A stretch of DNA of 64,000 nucleotides from Sipunculus nudus (GCA_026874595.1 CM049316.1:62913176-62977175), one strand, 5' to 3'. Numbered from the stretch's first letter, positions 23,647 to 36,063 are shown. Program-made: numbers and translations. Notes: generated from the letters alone by a model not told the origin.

Positions 23647-24073
23647 TTTGGTCTGGTTGTGGAAGATTGTAGTCAGGGATGCTAGGTGGAGCCACTGGGC
23701 GGGCCTTTGGTTTGGGCCCTAATCTCATTTCCGCATACTTTGGATCCCTGTTGATTGGTGGTTTGTTCTTGTTCAGGTATTCCGCTGGGATGATTGGTAC
23801 AGCGTAGGGCGATGGTGTAGATGGCGCTGTCTGTGCTTGTCCGGATTGGCCTTCAGGGGGCTCAAATGTCTGCGATGTCAGCGAAGGGCGCGAGTGCATT
23901 TTTTCATAGGCTGATGAAATGGTGTGTGGCCTTTCAGCGTGATCGTTTTCTTGTTTGGGAGTTCCTGGTGGGTCAGGCCAGTTTGTCCAAGTTGACGCCG
24001 TGGTTGATGGAGGTCCGGCATATAGAGGGGATGCAGGAGGGCCATTTGTGTCAGGCTGGGGCAAATTATCCCC
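23647..24073 (-). CDS. MTSS1: MTSS1 visible exon 8: Pro-rich linker with HTISSAYEK motif
   Basis: Largest internal exon, acceptor TATAACAG, 427 bp with the donor GTAAGA at 23646-23645. A second in-frame donor GTAATG lies 15 nt further (exon to 23632), adding SKRTN. It encodes a Pro-rich disordered segment beginning GDNLPQPDTNGPPASP, with TWTNWPDPPGTP, then ERPHTISSAYEKMHSRPSLT, then Pro-rich sequence ending IPDYNLPQPDQ. The HTISSAYEK...RPPLT block is shared with vertebrate MTSS1. Both donors leave phase 1, which fits only the upstream acceptor of the next exon. Confidence 0.92.
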
Positions 24074-26462
24074 CTGTTATAAAGTAATACACATATAAAC
24101 TCATTCATTATATAAGTTATGTTCCAAGCACAATTAAAATCATAATATTTTTTGAGTGCCATGCCAAACGGATTTGATGGACTGGTGATAGGAGCTACAT
24201 CTGACAAATCTCTGACATTTTAGAGAGATTTCCCTTTTTATGCCTCTGAACCAATAGCAGGGTTTGACCTGGAGAGCTCTGGAGTCCAACACTTTAACTA
24301 CTGAACTATGATCTTTCCCTTGCTGTTTAATGGTCTGTTGAAACTTAATTTAAGAACTTACATTGTTAAAAACTTATTTCTAAATGAATACAGATATCAG
24401 AAGTTTTCATATGTCCCTCATCAAATGGACTGGCTTCAAATCAAGATAAACGGGAGGTACTTGTTTTTGCTACAATGTGTTACAGTGAAAGTTAAACATC
24501 TAACAACTATAACATCACTGATGTAACGTTTAAAAACCCTTCAGTTCTTCAATCTATGAAGTAAATCTTTTATAATGTCATAACTAATAAATACAGCAGC
24601 TATTTCAAAGGAGACACTGAAGTACATATATACTGTACTAAAGAAGGGTAACATGCAATGGATGCTACACCACATAATACAGTGATCCGCAAAATATCAT
24701 CAACAAAAGCAGGTACTAAAAATAAAGAAAATCATTTCACATACAATCTCACTTTTATACATTACTGAGTGATGTAAGGTGATTTACTGTGTATAACCAA
24801 GGAGTTTATAACAAATGGAGGTTCAACTCTGAGAAGCTCTGCCAGGTCTCGTGAATCAGTTGTGCCCTAATTGCAATTAAGACATGATAAGCCCATTAAC
24901 CTTATTGTACCACTGTGTCAGGCGCAGCAGTGGCACAGTCTTTGATATAGCAAGGATGTTGCATGTTACTTACGCAGTCCGCTGAAGCTTGTCAGGCGGA
25001 GACCAATATATCCAGTAAATGAGCAGTAAATCACTGGAATAACATTTACCAGAAATATAACTGCTCAGATTTTTTGTTTTTGTTAAGATTTATGCACAAC
25101 AAGTATATTTAGAGAGATCTCATGTTGAGAAATCACAGGAGCAATTTTAGGATAGATGCCGTCACTCTGCATTATTATCTGCTGTGATACATGACAGATG
25201 ACTGGTAAGTGTAAAACTTATTTTCCTTGAATAATTTTGGAATTCTATAAGTTCCCAACATTCTACACACTTCTGACAGGTATAAATAATTAGCCTTGTT
25301 TTATACTATTCCATGGATTAACAAAAAATGTAATGACACCAATGTCTGGATGACTTTCATTTTCATTGATAACTGTGGGCCATGGCCCACTGCTTCCCTG
25401 ATGGCATTTATCTCGTATTATCGCCCATGTTTACTGTGGCCCAGTGATAGCTCAGGCCTCATTAGCAACGACGCCTCCTCACACGTTCTCTTGCCACACA
25501 ATGTTTATATGAATATGTATTGTGTAAACTTATGATTGTTCCAATATTAACATTAAATACTTGAGGAGATAAATTTGTGGAGACACTAACTTAACTGACA
25601 AGACAACATTAGTTCACACCTAGAACAAGACTTTCCGATGTCACACCAAAGGGGGATATTCTCACACTGTATCAATTAGCACCAGGCTTAGCAGCTGCAT
25701 CTCTTTGTGCCTTTATGACGCCCATCAGCAACATTCGACACTGCCAGAATCATAGTTAAAACTCCATTTGTTATAAACTCCTTGGTATGACCATTTTATA
25801 GAACACTACAGGCTATAATATAAGGACAGATTTGTAATTCACTAATACACTACTGTTATAGATTGAATACCACAGAAAATCAATGAGTTGAATTTGTTAG
25901 TTTCCACTAGATTATATCGCTATTCAGATTACATAATATATTTTCAAAGATACAGTTATATGGATTTTTAACACCAACCTCATATAACATTATTTGTGTT
26001 CATTTTATATAATTGTTCTGAATATTTCTTTCACAAATAAAAAGAGTACCTAATGGTGCTGACATGTGAATTAATTGGTGGTACACGTCTGGATATTATG
26101 TCAATGAGCATGTTATTTTTGGGAACAAAAAGAATTTGATATCCCTGTACTACCAGTTCAGAGACTTTTAAAGTTCAAAGTTTCTGACTGACCAGTTGCT
26201 AACCTGTGTTTGATATACTAGTATGTAACCTATGTGTACATATTGAATAACAAATAATGTCACAGGTGCCGCCTTACATTGGTGAGGCTAATAAGGGTAT
26301 GATATAAGGGATTGCACAGGTCACACTTTGCCATATCCATGTAAAATCCATATGCACCTCTAGATGCAGTTCTCAGTTCTGGTATAATATATAGTGAAAT
26401 TAGTATCAGTAATCTATAATTTACATACTGACGACTTTTTTCCAGGTAAATTTTGACAGTAC
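24074..26462 (-). other. MTSS1 intron (2.4 kb)
   Basis: Non-coding. A tRNA-like SINE fragment lies at 24241-24311. The remainder is AT-rich with no recognised structure. Confidence 0.75.
24241..24311 (-). mobile_element. tRNA-like SINE fragment
   Basis: The complement reads TAGTTCAGTAGTTAAAGTG (box A-like), TTGGACTCCAGAG, then GGTCAAACCCTGC (box B-like). It resembles a tRNA head with changed stem pairing, so a SINE relic is more likely than a functional tRNA. Confidence 0.5.
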
Positions 26463-26582
26463 CTTTTTCTTAGGATCCACTGCAGAAGGGGAGGGGGGTC
26501 GCAGAAACAATGTGTCTTGTGACGTAAAGCCCGAGTCTTGGGAGGACACGCTTGACAGGCGGACTGCGCCTGGGGTTGGCTG
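26463..26582 (-). CDS. MTSS1: MTSS1 visible exon 7: SSVSSQDSGFTSQD degron-like segment
   Basis: Exon of 120 bp, or 117 bp if the second AG of a tandem acceptor (CTATAG/CAG) is used. Donor GTACTG, phase 0 both ends. It encodes (Q)PTPGAVRLSSVSSQDSG then FTSQDTLFLRPPSPSAVDPK. Vertebrate MTSS1 has VRLSSVSSHDSGFISQDAF at this place. DSGFTS fits the DSGxxS consensus recognised by the SCF beta-TrCP ubiquitin ligase after phosphorylation. The vertebrate site has been reported as such a degron. Conservation here is seen in the sequence; its use is inferred. Confidence 0.92.
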
Positions 26583-29500
26583 CTATAGCATGAAAAATCA
26601 TCCCAATCAATTCACTGATCCCTTATCTTAATCGATACAGTGCAGGAACATTCATTAACATGGCCAGGAAACATTCATTTTGTCTAGGGAAAAATATTTT
26701 TCAAGATGTTTTGCAAAAAGACTTGGTATATGAATAAATTCATTAAACTTTATCTGTGGACAAAATATTTCTGTTACACCTGCGTTATTTTGAAGATCTG
26801 TTGCCTCTATTGTGTAATTTTGTTAATAAACTGAAATAAGACAGCCTTTCATTCAAGTGTACCAAATTTTGCCCAGTGATATTCAGCAATAATTTTTTTA
26901 ATCTTTCTGATCTTCTCACAGAGCGTCTATAATGTGAATGAGGTTCTTAAGGCCTTATATAAGATGATAACATCATAAAAGGAACCAAAATTAATATTTT
27001 AAACCTTAAGGATTCTTCTGTCTTTAGGCCGACTGACACAGCACAAACAATGAGTTGACCATCAACTTTGATCTCTGATGCTTAGTGGTATGGTTTGGAT
27101 TTCAGCCAGCATCCCTTCTACCAATCTTTTATACCAGCTGTTTTTTTAAGCGGATGGAAAATCTACAAGTCTTAACAGCTTGCCAGTGTCTGCACGCCTA
27201 CTGATTTTCCATGCAGATCACCAAATCTTTATGATCATTTTGGTCACTTCTGATTTCATCTCCAGGATTGTTACTGGCTTCAGGAATGATAAAAGAAGAA
27301 ATGTAGGTTGTTATATTCAGCTGATTTTTTGTGGATTCTGTCATCACATCACCAAATTTTTCTGGCAGGATAAAAATTGGCTGGAAAATCCTTGACATTG
27401 TCAAGGATTCTAATGGCTGATTTTTTCCAGCCAGATTTTTTAAAAATCCAGCCAGCAGCACCCTCAGATCTTCTAATCCAACCAATATTTTTAGCCAGCA
27501 AAAAATCAGAGATTGGAGGCTTGCTTAAGCTAGCCTTTACCTAAGTCTGGAATTGCAGCTTAGCTGTTATGAAATTGGAGTTTAATTTATGAAAATTTTA
27601 CCAAATTTCTTTGGGCACCCTATGAAAGAACAGATAATAATAGCAATACAACTTAGAAAAAAGTATTGTTGACTACAACTGTGATACCAGATGATAAAGA
27701 AACAACAGATTAAAGGTCATGTAAGCTGTATGACTCATGTTCCCGTGGACTGATAAGAAACAGCATTATATATGACAGTAATTCATACTTTTGACAGAAT
27801 ATAGACTGACATTTCCCCAGACGAATGTTCCCTGGATTACCATGTTAATGAATGTTCCTTAAATGTAAATATTGTTCTGATAATGTGCTTCTATTCATTT
27901 TTGAAGGCCTTTGACAGAACTCTAGGCTATATATCTATGCTGTCAAAGAATGCATAAACAAAACTACAAATATGTAAAATGAGTGTAAAAAACATTCTGA
28001 AAACGAAAAAATCTGAAGATTATTTGTTAGTACATGTTTCTAAGGTAAAATGAGGAAAAAATGTCTGAAAAAGAAAAGTGCATTATTGAAGAAAAATTAA
28101 TAAGTCATGAAAGTTAACATTTATTATTCCTTTTCATAAATTAAAACAAAAATATTCCTGTCTGGATAAAACGAGGAAAATATCTGATAAAAAGGATTTT
28201 TTCTAATTCACCTGTGTGTCTATACAAGGTCCGAAGGGACTTCCTGCTGAAAGCTTTAACATTAAGGACCTCTCTGTTAGCTTGTGTATTTGTACACAAA
28301 AGTATCATACAGACTAGCTAATAGAAGATGAATAGACTCCATTCTTCTTAATTATTTCTGTCTTAGAAGTGATACTGCTGTGGAGGATTAAAGAATATTC
28401 ATTTTTGTTGGGAAAATATGTACATTTATGTTATTATTTCCATAGTTATTTCTTTACAGGATTTTTCACTGCAGGGGCCAGGTCCCTGAATATGTAGTAC
28501 TAGCAAAGTTTGCTACCACTAGCCAGTCTTAATATAGTACTTCACAGGTCATGTTTGATGCATAGGAGTTCTTGTGTACAAGTGCAAATTGTGCCAGTCT
28601 CAAAGTGTTCACAAACAGAGCATTACTTTAATTACACACACACAGTTCTGATAAATCATTTATAAATAATAAAAACAAAATGACAAGACAGTTACCAAAA
28701 TAAATGAACATGGTACACAGTAGCAGTGCCACAGTACAAGCATCCTGGCAAGCAAGATCAACATCTGATCATAAAGAATATATTTAGACAGCAAACAAAG
28801 ACACAGTACAACACAGTTTCAATTAATCCTCCATCACCTAACATGCAGCGGAACTTTTCTGAATTACCTAATAAGAATAACTTTGTAATTCTCTCATTAC
28901 AGTGTGTCATGTTTGATTAATATTTATGGCTCCACAAGAAATGAATAATAAATGTGATATATGCTACACTGAAAGAAAACCAGCAATTAGAGCATTTACA
29001 GTTGCTTATAACCTTATAATTAGATTTTATGTAATTCAATTATCAGTAAATGCTGTGGCAATCTATCTCTACATATGGTTTAAAGCATAAGGAAGAAACA
29101 TATATATAAGTAGATTTATGGTTAATAGCTTTGCAATATTTATGTTCTGTTTTCCATTAGCTGCAAAAGTTCATGAAAGATGAAACTGTGTTAGTGGCTG
29201 TCAGCATCTAGAGAGGAGGGCGTCAGCCTCATTTCAGTAGTGGAAAAAAGCCATGCCAAATGGGCTGCAACGGGTTCTCGCCTTAGACTTCACAAAATGT
29301 GCTCTGTTATGGCAGACCTGCTAGCCTCAGAGATGGTTTATTACCATCAGCTGAAAGTTAGGGGAATAAAAAGAATCCAAAAGGTTCATTTCTTGCACTC
29401 AAATGTTTTACATTTTTAAAATGTGTAATAGAGTCTAAAAAAGAATGTGTGCTTTAGAGCCATGATGACTGGAGTTTGTACAGGTTTTCATCAATTTCTG

Positions 29501-30523
29501 TTAAACAAGGGCCTAGAGGCACAAAAAGTCCCGGTCATATGTGTTGCATCAGTGATAGGGCAGGACAGACGGACTGAAGGATGGACAGACACGGACCATT
29601 TTAGTAGTCCTCCCTCCATAGAAAGGGGGGACTACAAATAAGTCATCTAATTTCTTCAAATTACTCTACTGACTGGTCATATAGATGAAATACACATCTG
29701 AAAATTTGTAAAACAAATGGTTAATTAATGAACTAGTGGCCATTTCAAAGTTAACTAAGTTTATCTGGGGAAGGTGATTCTAATAAATATGACAGAATGG
29801 CCGATCTGACATCATAAGCACAACTAACATTAAACATTCTAATCTAACAAGCAACCAGATGATTAGTCATCACTAATACTGAGGAGACTCCACTACAGTG
29901 CAGGTGCGGCTTGAGTCATTTTAATACTAGCCAACTGCTAAAAATAACCCTAGTTTCTTTTAATACTCTGTGAAATTCTCATTAGTGAAACAAATTTTTG
30001 TACAAATTTGTAAAAATACCATGTTTCAAATTGCCATGGGTTGGAGACTGAAAATTCACATTTTCCAAAATCTTTTTTAATAAAACAGCCAAAAATTTCA
30101 AATATACAGGAATAGTTGGAAAGAAGACGGTCATAATGAAATACCAGATAATACTGCAGAGTAATATAGTATCTTTGGGGTAACCTCTGCGAGCTAGCCT
30201 CTGTCTGCTAGAGATGGTACTCCTTACATTGAAGCACTGCTGCAGACATCCTCCAATTAATAATGCACCTAGAGGCTGACTGAGAAAAAAAGCCAAAAAC
30301 AACAGTAATATGGCATTTTTATAAGGTAATAATTGATACTTAGGCTCCTATTGTTATTCCAGACAGACCTCCTGAACTATGAAAAATCCATCATAGGCAA
30401 TCCTAATTATCTCTAATACAGAGGCTGCATATACTGGTGAAAGCCAAGAACAACAGCAACACAGCCTTTGTTAAGGTCATCTCTGATAGCAGCCCCTCTG
30501 GCAGTTTTTAGTGAGCTCCTTAC
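26583..30523 (-). other. MTSS1 intron (3.9 kb)
   Basis: Non-coding. It contains a short hairpin-ended element at 29503-29640. The block 27130-27520 repeats words such as CCAGCCAG and ATCACCAAAT.TTT, but no clear unit could be fixed. Confidence 0.75.
29503..29640 (+). mobile_element. 138-bp AAACAAGGG...hairpin element
   Basis: Starts AAACAAGGGCCTAGAGGC, has a decayed ACGG-type stretch (GACAGACGGACTGAAGGATG), and ends in a hairpin (TAGTCC at 29605, GGACTA at 29629). AGTCCC near the start (29527-29532) is the inverse of GGGACT in the hairpin. The architecture is the same as the 2.65-kb element at 48548. It resembles Helentron-associated (HINE-type) elements, which have subterminal inverted repeats and a 3' hairpin (inference). 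Confidence 0.55.
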
Positions 30524-30658
30524 CTGTGAAGCGCTGCGGCGATGCACATGGCTGGGGGAATGGGATTTGCTGGAGCCGCTGGATGAACTGTTGACGCTAC
30601 TGATGCTGCACATACTGGACTTCCTGGAACCAATGGAGCTGGGAGAGCTGGGTGGGCT
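30524..30658 (-). CDS. MTSS1: MTSS1 visible exon 6: Ser-rich linker
   Basis: Exon of 135 bp (45 codons, phase 0 both ends), donor GTAAGG. It starts SPPSSPSSIGSRKSSMCSIS and continues SVNSSSSGSSKSHSPSHVHR, like the PPSSPSTTMSRKSSVCSSLN segment after the vertebrate I-BAR domain. The Ser/Arg/Lys content suggests a phosphorylated disordered region (inference). The acceptor CAG is embedded in the edge of a 17-bp minisatellite that fills the upstream intron from about 30660 to 30995. Confidence 0.94.
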
Positions 30659-31375
30659 CTGTATAACATTAAGCAACATGCACAGAAAATGTTATACCAT
30701 AAACAGTGTTATACCATAAACTGTTATACCATAAGGGATGTTATACCATAAACTGTGTTATACCATTACATGTGTTATACAGCAACAGAAAATGTTATAC
30801 CATAAACTGTGTTATACCATAAAATGTGTTATACCATGAACTGTGTTATAACATTAACTGTGTTATACCATAAACTGTTATACAATAAACTGACTATAAA
30901 CTGTGTTATACCATTAATGCCTTATACCATTAACTGTGTTATGCTATAAAATGTTATACCATAAACTGTTATACCATTAACTGTGAAATACCATGTACAG
31001 GCGTGACAATAATATATGCATGAACTTAACAGCCAGAGGCAGACTTAGAGGAGGATAAGATCTGGTAAATAGAATAATATTCGCTTAAAACCAAAAAGCA
31101 ATGCAAAATTTGGGGTCTTTTCCTGTTTTCATTCCTATATTTCTGAAGGTAAGCATTATGTAAAAGTCTCCTAGCATTCCGAACTGGTTGCTAATGTGAA
31201 GTTTTTAGGGATCAATATATTAAGATACTGTTAACAGAATTGGACTTGCATCCTTCAGTAAAGATACACAGCACAAACAGCAAGAATAAAATAATCCTCA
31301 TCATGCCCGGTGTGTCTTTTACTTTAAAATCATTTTTCACACCCTGCACCTGGTATCACACAGATGTAGTTTTAC
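30659..31375 (-). other. MTSS1 intron (0.7 kb)
   Basis: About half of it is the 17-bp minisatellite. The rest is unremarkable. Confidence 0.85.
30660..30995. repeat. Minisatellite, 17-bp unit, about 18 copies
   Basis: Unit ACTGTGTTATACCATAA with variants, many copies spaced exactly 17 bp. It starts immediately at the acceptor of visible exon 6, and in the gene's orientation each unit ends in ACAG or a similar trinucleotide. Confidence 0.9.
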
Positions 31376-31528
31376 CTGATAATGGTATGTGGATTCAGAG
31401 CCCTTCAGATCCAGGATGACCTGCTCACTGGAGGCTGGTAACTGTGTTGGGTCACCAGCCTGCATACACAAGTTCTGAATTATCTCTTGAAGGTGGGTCA
31501 CTTCTGTTAACATTGCTATTTCATCGTC
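31376..31528 (-). CDS. MTSS1: MTSS1 visible exon 5: C-terminal end of the I-BAR domain
   Basis: Exon of 153 bp (51 codons, phase 0 at both ends), acceptor TTTCACAG, donor GTAAAA. It begins DDEIAMLTEVTHLQEIIQNL and contains LPASSEQVILDLKGSES, matching ISMLGEITHLQTI and LPSSSEQVILDLKGSD of vertebrate MTSS1. It closes the helical domain and leads into the disordered linker. Confidence 0.96.
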
Positions 31529-32608
31529 CTGTGAAAGAAATAAAACAATATTTTTATAATACAATCATAGTGGTAAAAGTGCATTACAACAGTCCTATCA
31601 AAAAGGCTTGGTTTGGCAGGAATTTTTTTCATAGATTGCTGTTTGTCTTAACAGTAACCCTGGCCACTGTCAGTGTTCCATATGTGGCAGTGCCCTATGA
31701 GTGGCAGTGTCCAATGTGTAGCAGTGTCCCATGTGTGGCAGTGTCCCATGTGGTGGAGTGTCTCATAAGTGGTGTTTCTGTGTTTTTATTACATCTATGA
31801 CCTAGAGCTTTCATTCCTCAAATATCTGGAGAGCCCATGGCACTTTTTCCACATGTTTGCAGAGTCAAACGGGATTTGGAGTGTCCGAAGTGTCAAATGG
31901 AAAGTGGAATTGATATTGTTTTGGGTTTTACAAAACTGTCTCGGGCTTGTGGCTTGCAAGATAGCAAATATTCACCTGTTAATTAACAGCTTTGAGAGAA
32001 AATCCACAATTTCATCAGAAAGAGCTCTTCTTATATTGCAAGATCGACACATTTTTGTTTTCTTAAATTTTCAGTGCTGTTCACAGACCGTGAAAAGGGG
32101 TTGATTAGTTTCTGAAGTTGCTCATACAAAGGAGATTTGAGTGTCAGAGACCCTTGCTCCCACGTTTTGTGAAAGCTCTGTTAACCATTTAAACAAAACA
32201 TATTAACACCTATAAATGACACAGCATAGACAATGCAGTGTAACAACATGAACACTGCAAAGGTGCATCATAAATCTGTGGTATGTCTTGAGACCTCTGA
32301 CCAGAGCTCGTTAAATATGAGTGGGTTTTGCCAATTGGTTAATACTTATAATGTGTTTCATGAAAATTGATCATATTCCTGGTTTGTTATCATGGCCACA
32401 CCACAAAGCAGCATGGAGACCTCTGACCTCATTATATATTCATGGATTTTGACTATAATTTGACTCATGCTAAATAATCTTTTGGTTAGTAGCTATGGTG
32501 AATTTAAGGAAAATCGATCAAAGAACTGGTCAGTTATCATGGCTACACTGAAAGTGAACAGAAAGACAGACTTTGGGTCACAGAGGAACAAAATAAACTT
32601 AGGCTTAC
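31529..32608 (-). other. MTSS1 intron (1.1 kb)
   Basis: Contains a second 17-bp minisatellite (31667-31769) and a diverged tandem duplication of about 130 bp (32286-32550; both halves contain GAGACCTCTGACC and end GTTATCATGGC.ACA). Confidence 0.8.
31667..31769. repeat. Minisatellite, 17-bp unit, about 6 copies
   Basis: Unit GTGGCAGTGTCCCATGT. The central four copies are each exactly 17 bp with one or two changes, and the outer copies are decayed. Confidence 0.85.
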
Positions 32609-32766
32609 CACCACAGGTTTTAAGCTGCACAAAAACTGACAGAAGTGACTTCGTTGTTCTATAAGGGCGAGTCGTACAGCATTTTTCTCGGTTTCCTCCA
32701 AAACTCTGTATCTGTCATTTACATCTTGTAATGCATTGTCCAATCGATTCTGCATGTCTGATTTTC
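32609..32766 (-). CDS. MTSS1: MTSS1 visible exon 4: I-BAR domain, helix 3
   Basis: Exon of 158 bp, acceptor ATTTCAG, donor GTAAGC. It encodes (G)KSDMQNRLDNALQDVNDR followed by YRVLEETEKNAVRLALIEQR and SHFCQFLCSLKPVV. The vertebrate protein has LDSALQDVNDKYLLLEETEK and a related IEERGRFC segment, so the homology is unambiguous. It ends in phase 0. Confidence 0.96.
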
Positions 32767-34981
32767 CTGAAATTATAAATATGGTATTATGAAAACAAAT
32801 CCTATATTAAAGAAAGAAAACAATTTTTTTCAAATATGGGTATAAAAGACATAAGCATGGAAAATGACAGAAACATAAATTTCTAGAAACTGAGGATTTC
32901 CTGGTGTTTCTCCTCAGGTGCACAATTAGTGAAAATGTTTCACTGTATTTAAACTATTTTAAATGGTTTATCTAGTTTATAAACCACTTTAACTCTATTG
33001 GGGCTTTTGTCTGGCACCGCATGAGCTACCATACTTAAATAGTTCCATAGTTACCAGGTGGGTGGGACAAATTTGAAGTCTAGGTGTTACTTATATTATG
33101 GACTATCTGAAACAAAACTTTAATAGCTGTTCCCTAGGTGAAAACCTAAAAGTCACGGAGCGACCTAAGGATACAACTTATAAGGATACAACTTCTGCAA
33201 GGAATTTTACGCTATAGCAAATTTACCTCACTGCAGCAAACAAATTTTGCTTCAGCAATATCATACATTGTGAGGTTAGTGTAGTTTTCAAGGGATAAAA
33301 CTATACTCAAACCAAGTAGACAAAGTTTGCATTTTTCCTAATTTAATTCACAAATGCTGTACAGCATTAAAAAAGAGCACCCTATATGGTGTATTTACAC
33401 AAAATCTCATTGTAAGTGATAATTCCAAAACAATGCCAAAATCAATATGCATTTTAATTTCCTCAAGAATTGATCAAGCTAAAGCTGTTAACTGATGTTA
33501 AAAATAAAAATTTTCACACGTAACAGGCCTGATAATAACACCATTAGCTGGGCAATCAATAAGGCTTCTTAGGATTCGGAGTCTGGGCTGGAAACGTATC
33601 CAACTCTGGTCAATACAACAAATATGCAGAACACTCTTTTTTGCAACCTGCCCTGATTTGTAGTATGTTATCCATTATCAATATCACAGACTACCGGCCC
33701 GAGTCATTGATTACCAGTCTCAGATGGAATTACACTGCCAAAATCAAACTGATAACTAAATGTACAGCCTTTAGGGCATTGCCTTTTATATTTTTTTAGC
33801 AAATGACCTTAAAATGAATCAAATTCGCTGCCAACATGTTGCCCTTGAAACCATCCCCTTTTAAACTTTCTGCAAATCTACCATCTGTTTAATGGTGGTT
33901 GGATTTTATAATTACCTCTTACACCAGCCATACATACCTTTTTATTGCACCATCCAAAAGCATACAGTGAAGCCCTCTGGGACCACTAAACATGGTTTTG
34001 TGTCATATATTTTCCATATTTTATGAGCTCTCCTAGGCTGGAACCGATAAGGGTCGGCATTATAATGGGGCAGCTTCACTTTAAATAAACACTAACATGT
34101 GTAAACACGGATGGTGGTTGGCTTCATATCTGCCTGGTTATATTTTCACAATTTCTACTTTTTCAGTAATGCAGGGGCTCCATTTTTGCAGTGTCACCGT
34201 ACAGTAACCTACACAAGAGTGTAACTATGGTTATAAGATTTTTTTATTATGTGTGAGCAACGTTTACCTGTTTGCAAACAATGAAGAAGTGATGGTCATA
34301 GAGGCATATTATTGGTTGCAACTGGGTGAGACCATCAAAAGACAGTCGCACAATCTTGAAGAGTCTTAAATACAACACACACTCATCTTTATTGATCCAC
34401 AACCACGCCATTTGTAGAGAGGTCTTTGTGCAAGATCAAAGACCTCCTTGTGACAAATTTTCCTCTTGTGATTGTAGTGGCATATTGTTGGTTGTGACTG
34501 GGTAAGACTATGCTCCTCACCCAGCAGTTATACACTGCAGTTGTCCAAGACCTTCTTTAGTTTTTAACCGCTGCTTTTTATAGCAAGTCTCTCTGGGTTC
34601 CACCACCAGGGATGGTACAGAGTAAAGAATTGTAATCAGACCAATGAGAGCATGGCATCGCATTGTGCATCCAGCTCGATTTGAAAAATAAGACGGTCAC
34701 ATGATAGTCTGCCACCTCTTGAAGACAACACACATGACTATCCACCCATTAATTTTGTAGGGAGGTTTTTGTGCATGATAAAAGACCATCTTACAACCGA
34801 TTCCACCCCCCCCCCCTATAACTGTTCGCGACCAAGAGTGATCACCAGTCACCTGTTATTTGTCCATCTTAAGATTTTCCGTGACTTCCCACAATTGCAG
34901 GCTGAGACTGGTCATAAACTGGTCTTATTGCCTTGTGTGACTGGGCCTTTAATGAGCACTTCATGAGTAAAATGAAGTTAC
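32767..34981 (-). other. MTSS1 intron (2.2 kb)
   Basis: Non-coding. A diverged duplication occupies 34286-34800: GCATATTATTGGTTG.AACTGGGT repeats at 34480, and ACAACACACA...TAG.GAGGT.TTTGTGCA repeats at 34372 and 34727. A 10-base C run lies near 34807. Confidence 0.75.
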
Positions 34982-35056
34982 CTTTCTTCACCTTCTTCTG
35001 CAGTCTGAATGTATCTGATGCCGCTTTCTTGATCTCTGCCCGCGCTCTCTTGTATT
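34982..35056 (-). CDS. MTSS1: MTSS1 visible exon 3: I-BAR domain, EYKRARAEIKK helix
   Basis: Exon of 75 bp, acceptor TATTTCAG, donor GTAACT. It encodes (E)YKRARAEIKKAASDTF then RLQKKVKK and a split Gly codon. It corresponds to EYKKARQEIKKKSSDTLKLQ of vertebrate MTSS1. The run of lysines and arginines is part of the basic membrane-facing surface of I-BAR domains. Phase is 1 at both ends and agrees with its neighbours. Confidence 0.95.
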
Positions 35057-36063
35057 CTGAAATACACAAATAGAAAATGAGGATTAAAGGTCCATCTTTA
35101 TTCATGACAATTTTAAAAAGTTAAAGAAAGATGGGGTAAAGTAAAAAATTTCCATATTACAATAGGTTAACTGGCAAACTAATGAGCTAAAGAAAATAAC
35201 TGAGTATACTGAAAAAATGTTTTTAATTGTTTTACATTCCAGATGAACTATTTAATCTTAAATCATCAACATGGCATAGTAATTACCATTTAAATAAATC
35301 TGTTTTCCACTTTCTAAAATTTTGGCCAAATCTTTGTTTACATTCAGTAAGGGTATAGGGAAATGACATTAAAGAACTCCAAACACAGCATACACTTGAG
35401 AATCTCCTTGCTGCTTTTGGTAGCCTTTTAAGGGGACATGCATTGCCAAAGGGTTGAGAAGAATAATTCCCTTTTAGACCAATCCCAAATCCTCAAATTA
35501 AAATAAGAAGATCAACAGGTTATATGGGCCAATTCTACTCAGATATATGTGTACCAGGATATATACAGATAATACATGACAAGACACAATATGTTACCAA
35601 TGAAATACATAATTTTTATGATGGTGATGTGCATAAATTATAAGACATTGCAATTTTCCATCAATAATATGCCGGTTATTTTTTAAATATTCCTGATAGA
35701 CATGAGACAATGCTTGATACTGCATGTACATACATACAAATGTTTCATCTTCAGGTCAAATACTGAACTATCTTTTTCTCCCTTTCAACCATGATTTTTT
35801 CTTATATAATCTGAAATTATGTAGTTCCATGGGCCTGGCTGTGGTATTTTCAGGAACACCTATAACAATCCAATAATTTCAGAATCTGATCAGTTGAATA
35901 CTTGTTCATTGTTTATCTTTCTCTAAATCATTTGTTTAATTAAGTTGTAACATGCTCCAAAAATTGTTTATATTTATATAAAAAAAATTAGCACCATATC
36001 ATATGGAAATGAATTTAGGCCTTGGATTTCCATGTTAGTTGCATTCACCAGCTGTATACCAAT

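Noticed and set aside
27198-27485. 95-codon minus-strand frame between two MTSS1 exons
   Set aside because: The exons at 30524 and 26582 join in phase 0 without it. Internal word repeats (CCAGCCAG) suggest repeat sequence.
31769-32104. 111-codon plus-strand frame
   Set aside because: It lies antisense within an MTSS1 intron, overlaps the minisatellite edge and shows no known motif.
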